From Microbacteriaceae bacterium (GTDB taxonomy: Bacteria > Actinomycetota > Actinomycetes > Actinomycetales > Microbacteriaceae), in NCBI GenBank assembly GCA_029979375.1, contig JAPOHQ010000059.1, positions 1 to 5,582 on the forward strand: a stretch of DNA of 5,582 nt. Reading direction: 5' to 3'. Below, piece by piece: positions 1 through 5,116 of the stretch. The position numbers and the translations under genes were made by a program. The notes beneath the pieces are model-generated. The model worked only from the letters and a program-made list of their open reading frames with translations. It made no database searches and had not been told where the DNA came from. Each line of letters starts with the position of its first letter. Within the stretch, counting starts at the first letter, position 1.

Positions 1-433
1 GGGAAAGCATTTCTTCTTCTGACAAACTGATGTCGGAGAAAATGCCGGCTCGCATGGCGCCGCTAGATCTGATTCGCAGGGTAATGGCGCGAGTGTCGAC
101 ACCTGCAATTCCGACAATGGACTGCTCTTTCAGCTGCTGCTCTAACGGCTGCTCGGCTCGCCAGTTGGAGTGCATTCGACTTGGCTCCTTCACCACATAG
201 CCAGCAACCCAAATCTTCGAACTCTCCTCATCGCGCTGGTTCACACCAACGATTCCAATGTGAGGCGCGGTCTGCAGAACGATCTGGCCGGCGTAAGAGG
301 GATCGGTAATGGTTTCCTGGTATCCGGTCATACCGGTAGCAAAGACGAGTTCGCCCAGACTCTGGCCGGTTGCGCCAAAACTCTCACCGGTGTAGACCGT
401 TCCGTCCTCCAAAACCAGGTAAGCGTCACTCAC
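1..433 (-). CDS. carA: Carbamoyl-phosphate synthase small (glutaminase) subunit, N-terminal part, truncated by window edge
   Basis: CarA hydrolyses glutamine and passes ammonia to CarB, which makes carbamoyl phosphate for pyrimidine and arginine synthesis in the cytoplasm. Only the first 144 residues are visible; the C-terminal class I glutamine amidotransferase domain with its Cys-His-Glu triad lies beyond position 1. The visible part is the CarA N-terminal small-chain domain, with family stretches LVLEDGTVYTGESFGA near the start, TGYQETITDPSYAGQIV (about residues 35-51), WVAGYVV, and GVDTRAITLRIRSSGAMRAG near the end. The chosen start is GTG at 433-431, preceded by GGGAG with a 6-nt spacer. 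An in-frame ATG at 439-437 would add two residues, but the GGGAG abuts it directly, so it is less likely. The gene overlaps the upstream membrane-protein gene by 8 nt, suggesting translational coupling. carB presumably follows outside the window. Confidence 0.96.
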   Translation of the reverse strand, partial: MSDAYLVLEDGTVYTGESFGATGQSLGELVFATGMTGYQETITDPSYAGQIVLQTAPHIGIVGVNQRDEESSKIWVAGYVVKEPSRMHSNWRAEQPLEQQLKEQSIVGIAGVDTRAITLRIRSSGAMRAGIFSDISLSEEEMLS

Positions 434-923
434 TTGCATCTCCCATCAATCGCTGCAGTTGGTCTATGAATTCTTTCTGACTCTCAACAACCCTGAGGTT
501 GGTGATGAGGTTTTCGGTCCCGAGTTGCCAGTGAATAGCAACTAGACCTCCTGGCTCAACGCCCTTGTCTATGGTTGCAGACTCTCTGGTGATGCCGCGG
601 TACTGACTTGCAAGGATGGCAAAGTCCCGCTCCCCGGTCCTTTCGATAGACACCCCTTCGGAGGAGGCGAAGACCTGACACTTGCCCCTTGAGCCCAGAT
701 CGTGGGCCCACACGCGCTCCAGAGGACTGTTAGAAAAAACCGTTGATACATAAAGCGCAGGCCCGAGGTCAACTCCCCCAAGAGAAACCGAGGGGGTCTC
801 CAACAACAAGCTTTGCTGAGCCTTCCGCCCACCAATTGATCGTCGAATGCGAAACGCGATTGCAAAGACAAGTGCAACAAGCAAAAAGCCGATGAGTTCC
901 CTAGCCAAACTGAACCTCGCCAT
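426..923 (-). CDS. Small membrane-anchored protein of the actinobacterial pyr operon (PH-like domain family, function unknown)
   Basis: The predicted protein has 165 residues. A hydrophobic segment (about residues 10-24, LIGFLLVALVFAIAF) is followed by Arg/Lys-rich residues 25-34, so the positive-inside rule suggests one membrane anchor with the C-terminal domain in the cytoplasm. The rest is a soluble domain with recognisable family stretches such as PLERVWAHDLGSRGKCQVF (about 67-85), EGVSIERTG and GLVAIHWQLG (about 126-135). A protein of this size and layout sits between pyrC and carA across Actinobacteria. Mycobacterium tuberculosis Rv1382, annotated only as a probable export or membrane protein, is the positional equivalent, and relatives are often described as PH-like. 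No catalytic motif is visible. The ATG at 923-921 overlaps pyrC by 23 nt and has only a weak ribosome site. A TTG at 908-906 lies 6 nt after GGCGAGG and is a real alternative (160 residues, 8-nt overlap). No function is assigned. Confidence 0.85.
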   Translation of the reverse strand: MARFSLARELIGFLLVALVFAIAFRIRRSIGGRKAQQSLLLETPSVSLGGVDLGPALYVSTVFSNSPLERVWAHDLGSRGKCQVFASSEGVSIERTGERDFAILASQYRGITRESATIDKGVEPGGLVAIHWQLGTENLITNLRVVESQKEFIDQLQRLMGDASE

Positions 924-2166
924 CTCGCTTGCTGAAGGTGCCCCGATAAATTGTGTGGACAACCTTGCCGGGCAGCTCCCTGCCGCGGAACGGGTTATTC
1001 CTGGACTTGGAATGCGTCTGAGGCGTGATCGTCCTTCTCTCTGACGGATCAACTAGCGCAAGGTTTGCCAAGGAACCAACGGCCAATGAAAGGTCCGCAT
1101 TTAGCTTTCCAATCTCGGCTGGCTTGGAGCTCATAACCTCGACAAACCGATTCCAGTCTGATGCGCCAGACTCAATTAGGACTTCCTGGGCGACGCTCGC
1201 TGCATTCTCTAGCCCAACCATGCCAAATGCAGCATTCTGCCACTCGCACTCCTTCTTCTCCTGGGAATGGGGAGCATGATCAGTTGCCACGATGTCAATG
1301 GTTCCGTCCACTAGAGCCTCGCTTAGCACGCGAGCATCCTCGGCGCGGCGGAGTGGTGGATTTACCTTGAACACTGGGTCATAACTTCGCACGAGCTCCT
1401 CATCCAGCATCAGGTGGTGTGGGGTTACCTCAGCCGTGACGCGAGCACCCTTGGCCTTGGCCCAGCGGACGATGTCCACGGCTCCGGCTGTCGTCAGGTG
1501 ACAGACGTGCAGCTGAGCATCTAGCTCGAGGGCTAACTCGATGTCCCGCTTGATGATCTGTTCCTCGGCGGCCGCGGGCCATCCCACCAGTCCCAACTCG
1601 ATTGCGAGTGCGCCGGCATTCATTTGGGATCCCACCGTTTGCTCGGGATGCTGGGAGTGTTGAGCTATCAACCCGCCGAACTCGCGGGTCAGTGTCAGCG
1701 CCTGACGCATGAGCTGCTCGTCGGAGACGCACATCCCATCATCGCTGAACACTCTCACTTCGGCAGCAGAGTTAGCCATGGCACGAAGCTCCGCAAGCTC
1801 GTCTCCGGCAAGCCCCTTGGTTACAGCACCGATGGGCCTGATTTCAATTGGCAATGATGATGAGTGCCTAGCTAGCCACTCCACAGCCTCGGCGCTGTCG
1901 GCGACCGGATAGCTGTTAGCCATCGCAAAGATCGTCGTATAACCACCTGCGGCAGCGCTTCGCGCACCGCTCAGAACGGTTTCGCTCTCCTCAAAACCAG
2001 GTTCCCGCAGGTGGGTGTGGAGATCGACGAATCCAGGTAGTGCCAGCAAACCCGAGCAATCAATGCCGCTCAACTTGGAGTTCCCAATTAGGGCAATTGT
2101 GTCTCCGTCAATCTCAATGTCTACGCGCTCCCCGCTGGCGAGTTCGAGGTTTTTTAGGACGATCAT
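901..2166 (-). CDS. pyrC: Dihydroorotase, class I (Bacillus/Aquifex-like)
   Basis: This enzyme reversibly cyclises N-carbamoyl-L-aspartate to dihydroorotate, the third step of UMP synthesis. The 421-residue protein is the usual length for the amidohydrolase-fold class I family. Visible active-site motifs are DLHTHLREPG (H50 and H52 zinc ligands, R54 substrate binding), FSDDG (140-144, where an Asp takes the place of the carboxylated lysine of E. coli-type enzymes), AQHSQ (H170), VCHLTTAG (H223, zinc ligand), VTPHHLML (247-254), FKVNPPLR (N269), and ATDHAPH (294-300), whose D296 is the catalytic base. The C-terminal segment NPFRGRELPGKV closes the typical composite beta domain. Many homologues have HCED at the H170 motif; HSQ here resembles other actinobacterial enzymes. 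The ATG overlaps the pyrB stop as ATGA with little Shine-Dalgarno of its own, so translation probably depends on pyrB. It works with the adjacent PyrB. Confidence 0.97.
   Translation of the reverse strand: MIVLKNLELASGERVDIEIDGDTIALIGNSKLSGIDCSGLLALPGFVDLHTHLREPGFEESETVLSGARSAAAGGYTTIFAMANSYPVADSAEAVEWLARHSSSLPIEIRPIGAVTKGLAGDELAELRAMANSAAEVRVFSDDGMCVSDEQLMRQALTLTREFGGLIAQHSQHPEQTVGSQMNAGALAIELGLVGWPAAAEEQIIKRDIELALELDAQLHVCHLTTAGAVDIVRWAKAKGARVTAEVTPHHLMLDEELVRSYDPVFKVNPPLRRAEDARVLSEALVDGTIDIVATDHAPHSQEKKECEWQNAAFGMVGLENAASVAQEVLIESGASDWNRFVEVMSSKPAEIGKLNADLSLAVGSLANLALVDPSERRTITPQTHSKSRNNPFRGRELPGKVVHTIYRGTFSKRDGEVQFG
2163..2166 (-). other. ATGA stop-start overlap, pyrB/pyrC
   Basis: The pyrC ATG and pyrB TGA share bases. 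The sequence just upstream has no good Shine-Dalgarno, so pyrC translation probably depends on ribosomes finishing pyrB. Confidence 0.85.
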
Positions 2167-3086
2167 GAGTCGGCCGCCAATAGTGTGTGGAGCACGGCCA
2201 TCCGCACCGAGACTCCGTTGGTTACCTGCCGGAGGATTGCCGAACGCGGATCATCTGCGGCCTCAGCAGAGATCTCCAGCCCACGATTCATCGGCCCGGG
2301 ATGCATGATCCGCGATGACTCTGGCAAGGCGTTAAGGCGCCTGCTGTCGAGCTGCCAATTCTTGGCATATTCGCGTTCGCTGGCGAATTCGCTTGCCATC
2401 CGCTCCTTCTGAACCCTCAGCATCATCACAACATCAGGCCTGGACGCAAGTGCTTCGTCAAGATCCTCAAAGCGCTTTGCACCCATAGCGGTCATTTCCT
2501 CAGGTACGAGCTCAGCCGGCCCTGCAATCAATACCTCTGCGCCGAGCTTGTTCAACAGCAGAATGTTGCTGCGCGCAACCCTCGAGTGGCTCAAATCTCC
2601 AACGATTACCACGGATAGCCCAGCAAGATCGGTGGTTGAAAACAATTGCCGAATAGTCATGGCATCCAATAGCGCCTGGGTTGGATGCTCATGGGATCCG
2701 TCACCTGCGTTAATGATGCTCGATTGAACCCAGCCCATCTCAGCCAGCTGCTTCGCTGCCCCGGAGTTCGGGTGCCTCACCACTATTGCTGCCGCACCAA
2801 GCGCCTCGAGAGTTTGTGCGGTGTCCTTCAGCGACTCACCCTTGGCCACCGAAGAGACTTCTGAGCTGATGTTGATGACATCGGCACTAAGCCTGGTCGC
2901 AGCTATCTCAAAGCTGACTCGAGTTCTCGTGGAGTTCTCATAAAAGAGGTTGACGACGGTTTTTCCCCTGAGGGTTGGAAGCTTCTTGACCTCTCTCGCG
3001 TTCACCTGGGCCAGCTCATCGGCCAGGTCGAGAATCGCAAGCGCTGCATCCCTGTCGAGCTCTCGTATCGAGGTCAGGTGCCTCAT
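2163..3086 (-). CDS. pyrB: Aspartate carbamoyltransferase catalytic subunit
   Basis: PyrB joins carbamoyl phosphate and L-aspartate to give N-carbamoyl-aspartate, the committed step of pyrimidine synthesis. The 307 residues match the catalytic-chain length. Motifs in order are FYENSTRTRVSFE (48-60, with S52-T53-R54-T55-R56 binding carbamoyl phosphate), AKGES (K82, from the neighbouring subunit), HEHPTQALLD (132-141, H134), GDLSHSRVARS (163-173, R169), MLRVQKER (222-229, R224 and Q226 for aspartate), and MHPGPMNRG (261-269). No regulatory-chain pyrI gene is adjacent, so it is probably an unregulated homotrimer or part of a PyrB-PyrC assembly; this last point is inference. The ATG at 3086-3084 overlaps the pyrR stop as ATGA. 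Homology begins there (MRHLTSIRELDRDAA), and an in-frame start at 3131 would add 15 unconserved residues, so it was rejected. Confidence 0.97.
   Translation of the reverse strand: MRHLTSIRELDRDAALAILDLADELAQVNAREVKKLPTLRGKTVVNLFYENSTRTRVSFEIAATRLSADVINISSEVSSVAKGESLKDTAQTLEALGAAAIVVRHPNSGAAKQLAEMGWVQSSIINAGDGSHEHPTQALLDAMTIRQLFSTTDLAGLSVVIVGDLSHSRVARSNILLLNKLGAEVLIAGPAELVPEEMTAMGAKRFEDLDEALASRPDVVMMLRVQKERMASEFASEREYAKNWQLDSRRLNALPESSRIMHPGPMNRGLEISAEAADDPRSAILRQVTNGVSVRMAVLHTLLAADS
3083..3086 (-). other. ATGA stop-start overlap, pyrR/pyrB
   Basis: The pyrB ATG and pyrR TGA share bases, and only a weak AGGTGG sits about 10 nt upstream. Coupling here would let PyrR binding at the pyrR leader also lower PyrB synthesis. 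Confidence 0.85.
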
Positions 3087-3613
3087 GACTCGATCACCAC
3101 CTGATCGGAGCCGTCGCTTCCCAGCAGGCAAACATTTACCCTCTCGTTGGCCGCCGTCGGAAGGTTCTTGCCCACAAAGTCTGCCCGTATTGGAAGCTCA
3201 CGGTGGCCTCGGTCAACCAGGACCGCAAGCTTGACCTTCTTGGGCCTGCCGTTATCTACAATCGCATCAAGCGCGGCCCGTATCGTTCGACCGGAATAGA
3301 GCACATCGTCGACCAAAACGACTACGTAGTTGTCCAGCCCCCTGGGCGGAAGGGTTGTTGTAGCAATGGAACGAGTAGCCGACACAACGTCGTCGCGATA
3401 GAGAGTTACGTCAAGAACCCCCAGTTCCGCCTTGGTTGCGGGTCTAATTTCTTGGATGCTCCTGAGAAGTCTTTGGGCTAGTTCGACACCTCTGGTTGGG
3501 ATCCCTAAAAGAAGAAGCTCTTCACCGGGTTCAAGCGCTTCGAGAACTTCATGGGAAATACGCTTCAGCGCCTTATAGATGTCTTCACTGCTGAAGACCG
3601 TGCGCGAGGTCAT
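3083..3613 (-). CDS. pyrR: Bifunctional pyr operon RNA-binding regulator / uracil phosphoribosyltransferase
   Basis: PyrR binds pyr mRNA when UMP or UTP is plentiful and also has uracil phosphoribosyltransferase activity. The 176-residue length is close to Bacillus PyrR (about 180). Visible motifs are KALKRISHEVLE (14-25, matching the RNA-contact region R-I-x-H-E of the family), GIPTRGVELAQRL (37-49), LDVTLYRDD (67-75), the PRPP-binding loop VLVDDVLYSGRT (99-110, acidic pair D102-D103), and LVDRGHRELPIRADFVGKN (132-150), nearly identical to well-studied PyrR proteins. The ATG at 3613-3611 is preceded by a strong AAGGAG site with a 6-nt spacer. That site lies in a predicted PyrR-binding hairpin, so the gene probably represses its own translation. 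It is the first gene of the pyr operon, and its stop overlaps the pyrB start as ATGA. Confidence 0.97.
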   Translation of the reverse strand: MTSRTVFSSEDIYKALKRISHEVLEALEPGEELLLLGIPTRGVELAQRLLRSIQEIRPATKAELGVLDVTLYRDDVVSATRSIATTTLPPRGLDNYVVVLVDDVLYSGRTIRAALDAIVDNGRPKKVKLAVLVDRGHRELPIRADFVGKNLPTAANERVNVCLLGSDGSDQVVIES

Positions 3614-3619
3614 AAGACA

Positions 3620-3625
3620 CTCCTT
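3620..3625 (-). promoter_or_regulatory. Strong Shine-Dalgarno site of pyrR
   Basis: AAGGAG lies 6 nt before the pyrR ATG. It is the strongest ribosome site in the window, while the downstream pyrB, pyrC and membrane-protein genes have weak ones. Its bases pair with CCUUU in the PyrR-binding hairpin or, alternatively, with CUCCUU at 3666-3661. Confidence 0.85.
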
Positions 3626-3652
3626 CTTCGCCTCACGGGACGAACTTAAAGG
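3620..3652 (-). promoter_or_regulatory. PyrR-binding loop that sequesters the pyrR ribosome binding site
   Basis: On the minus strand 3640-3631 reads UCCCGUGAGG, a perfect fit to the PyrR-binding core UCCNGNGAGG. It folds into an upper stem of six pairs (3644-3639 with 3632-3627, including one U-G) capped by the hexaloop CCGUGA (3638-3633), which fits CNGNGA. A one-sided purine bulge AAG (3647-3645) follows on the 5' side. The lower stem has five pairs (CCUUU 3652-3648 with GAAGG 3626-3622) and holds most of the pyrR Shine-Dalgarno sequence. This arrangement matches the known PyrR target shape and suggests that PyrR-UMP stabilises the hairpin and blocks ribosome entry. No oligo-U tract or intrinsic terminator follows, so transcriptional attenuation is unlikely. 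The fold was drawn by hand and not computed. Confidence 0.88.
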
Positions 3653-3664
3653 ACGTTTGGAAGG

Positions 3665-3673
3665 AGCATAACA
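3665..3673 (-). promoter_or_regulatory. Candidate extended -10 promoter for the pyr operon
   Basis: TGTTATGCT (3673-3665, minus strand) fits an extended -10 element: TG, one base, then TATGCT. It lies just after the nusB stop. No TTGACA-like -35 hexamer is visible at 16-18 nt spacing, where the sequence is the GC-rich end of nusB. A start about 7 nt downstream, near 3657-3659, would give a leader of roughly 45 nt holding the PyrR-binding loop and little else, which is an attractive layout. The motif is short and could be chance; the operon may be transcribed by read-through from nusB. Confidence 0.4.
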
Positions 3674-3676
3674 GCT

Positions 3677-4087
3677 CTAGAGCGCTACCGCTCCTTTGGC
3701 AAGGCGCGCCAGCAGACCATTTACGAATTTCGCAGACTCATCGGTCGAATACTCTCCCGCAAGAGCGACCGCTTCGCTGATGGCAACCTCGTTTGGGACC
3801 TCATCGTTGAAAAGTATCTCCCAGGCTGATAGGCGCAGTATTGACTTATCCACATTGGGCATCCGATCGAGCGTCCAGGTGTCGGAAAGCGATTCGATCC
3901 GAGCGTCAATCAACTGACTGTTGGCTAGGTAGCCATTGACCAGCGTCTCGGCGTAGTCGAAGATTGCCTCTTGATCTCTACCCTGCAACTGGGCCTTTTT
4001 TAGCTGGTCGCTTGCAGAGCCCCCCGTTAGGGCGGCGGCATAGAGCGCATCGAGTGCGCGCTTTCTAGCCTTAGTCCGAGCGCTCAA
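3677..4087 (-). CDS. nusB: Transcription antitermination factor NusB
   Basis: NusB pairs with S10 (NusE), binds boxA RNA and supports antitermination on rRNA operons. The protein has 136 residues, close to E. coli NusB (139), and is all-helical. Family stretches include ARKRALDALYAA (7-18, the Arg-rich RNA-binding N-terminus), WTLDRMPNVDKSILRLSAWE (71-90), VPNEVAISEAVALA (97-110), and the C-terminal STDESAKFVNGLLARLAK (114-131). The start is TTG (4087-4085), immediately after the efp TAG and in the same frame, so the frame cannot extend upstream. No nearby ATG, GTG or TTG downstream would keep the conserved N-terminus. No clear Shine-Dalgarno precedes it, so translation probably relies on reinitiation after efp. 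In Streptomyces bldD follows nusB; here pyrR follows directly. Confidence 0.95.
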   Translation of the reverse strand: MSARTKARKRALDALYAAALTGGSASDQLKKAQLQGRDQEAIFDYAETLVNGYLANSQLIDARIESLSDTWTLDRMPNVDKSILRLSAWEILFNDEVPNEVAISEAVALAGEYSTDESAKFVNGLLARLAKGAVAL

Positions 4088-4651
4088 CTATTCGCTCGCA
4101 CGACCGAGGTATTCCCCGGTCCTAGTGTCAACCTTGACCTTGGTGTTGTTCTCGATGAAAAGTGGCACCTGGATTTGATAGCCGGTTTCCAGGGTGGCCG
4201 GCTTGGCTCCTCCAGTTGCACGATCGCCCTGCAATCCAGGCTCGGTGTAGGTGATTTCAAGGACTACGGAGGCGGGCAGCTCCACATACAGCGGTGCGCC
4301 ATCGTGAATTGCAACCACCGCGTTTTGATTCTCGAGTAGGAAATTGCTGGCCTCAGCTACCACAGCCGGATCCAAGGTCATCTGGTCGTACGTCTGGTTA
4401 TCCATGAACACGTAGCCTGAGCCATCGTTGTAGAGATACTGCATCTCTCGGCGATCGACAGTTGCGGTCTCCACTTTGACACCGGCATTAAAGGTCTTAT
4501 CGACAACCTTGTCGGTCATGATGGACTTGAGCTTTGTTCGCACGAATGCCGGACCTTTACCCGGCTTGACGTGCTGAAACTCAACTACAGTCCAGAGCTG
4601 GCCATCGATAACAAGGACCATGCCATTTTTTAGATCATTTGAGGTTGCCAT
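4088..4651 (-). CDS. efp: Elongation factor P, actinobacterial PGKGP subfamily
   Basis: EF-P enters the ribosomal E site and relieves stalling at consecutive prolines. The 187 residues form the usual three beta-barrel domains: a KOW-like N domain (about 1-65), then two OB-type domains ending in VKVDTRTGEYLGRASE, which carries the conserved C-terminal signature. The loop tip reads HVKPGKGPAFVR (27-38) with K32 inside the palindromic PGKGP. In Actinobacteria this loop has been reported to work without the beta-lysylation or rhamnosylation used elsewhere, so no modification enzyme need be assumed. The ATG has an AGGAG site 4 nt upstream. The 27-nt gap after aroQ shows no terminator, so the gene is probably in the same transcript. 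An efp-nusB pair is common in Actinobacteria and Firmicutes. Confidence 0.97.
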   Translation of the reverse strand: MATSNDLKNGMVLVIDGQLWTVVEFQHVKPGKGPAFVRTKLKSIMTDKVVDKTFNAGVKVETATVDRREMQYLYNDGSGYVFMDNQTYDQMTLDPAVVAEASNFLLENQNAVVAIHDGAPLYVELPASVVLEITYTEPGLQGDRATGGAKPATLETGYQIQVPLFIENNTKVKVDTRTGEYLGRASE

Positions 4652-4678
4652 TTGACTCCTAAGTAAACCTAGAGAAGT

Positions 4679-5107
4679 TTAGTCGCGGGTCAGCTGCGCT
4701 AAGGCCAGCAGGTAGGAGTCGGCTCCGAATCCGGCGATAACGCCGGTGGCAACCCCGCTGATGACACTGGTGTGTCTGAAGGTTTCTCTCGAATGTGGAT
4801 TGCTGATGTGCACCTCGATCACCCTGATTCCGCTGCTAGTGAGAGCCGCCACGGCATCCCTTAGAGCATAGGAGTAGTGGGTGAAAGCAGCGGGGTTGAT
4901 GATGACAGGCTCCTTGGCCAGAAAAGCCTCATGCAACCAGCCGATTAGCTCGTCCTCTGCCTGGGTTTGACGGAAAACAAGTTCGTTAGCCCCGGCAGCC
5001 TCTTTGAGTGAGGTTTCGATGTCAGAGAGCGAGAGTGTTCCGTAAATATCGGGCTCACGCTCGCCGAGCAAATTCAAGTTGGGGCCGTTTAGAACATGGA
5101 TTCTCAT
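4679..5107 (-). CDS. aroQ: 3-dehydroquinate dehydratase, type II
   Basis: This enzyme removes water from 3-dehydroquinate to give 3-dehydroshikimate, the third shikimate step, using the product of the upstream aroB. At 142 residues it is the size of the type II (dodecameric, Mycobacterium AroD-like) family rather than the larger type I enzyme. Visible active-site elements are the N-terminal LNGPNLNLLGEREPDIYGT (6-24) with R17 and catalytic Y22 on the lid loop, INPAAFTHYSYALRD (70-84) with N71 and H77, and EVHISNPHSRETFRH (98-112) with E98 and catalytic H100, plus R107 and R111. The ATG at 5107-5105 fits the conserved MRIHVLNGPN start. It is only 9 nt after the aroB stop and has a weak ribosome site, so coupling to aroB is likely. 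The gene is called aroD or aroQ in different genomes. Confidence 0.97.
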   Translation of the reverse strand: MRIHVLNGPNLNLLGEREPDIYGTLSLSDIETSLKEAAGANELVFRQTQAEDELIGWLHEAFLAKEPVIINPAAFTHYSYALRDAVAALTSSGIRVIEVHISNPHSRETFRHTSVISGVATGVIAGFGADSYLLALAQLTRD

Positions 5108-5116
5108 GGGTCTACG

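Noticed and set aside
170..469. Plus-strand open frame of 99 codons
   Set aside because: It lies antisense to carA, whose minus-strand translation matches the family throughout; the plus-strand product resembles nothing I recognise. Other plus-strand frames across the window (for example 1025-1279, 2015-2308 and 3203-3481) fail for the same reason.
924..1052. Longer start for the membrane protein, beginning inside pyrC at 1052
   Set aside because: It would overlap the pyrC coding region by about 150 nt and place 43 extra residues before a typical N-terminal membrane anchor; the ATG at 923 gives the usual family length.
3994..4003. A-AAA-AAG slippery heptamer in frame within nusB (codons CTA AAA AAG)
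   Set aside because: It resembles the dnaX frameshift site, but a -1 shift reaches a stop after about six codons and would give a useless 38-residue fragment. There is no well-placed upstream Shine-Dalgarno and no strong downstream hairpin. A similar A-AAA-AAT run early in efp (4626-4631) is likewise probably incidental.
4664..4681. Inverted repeat TAAAC...GTTTA between aroQ and efp
   Set aside because: Five AT-rich pairs with an 8-nt loop and no U-tract are too weak for a terminator, and the short gap suggests co-transcription.
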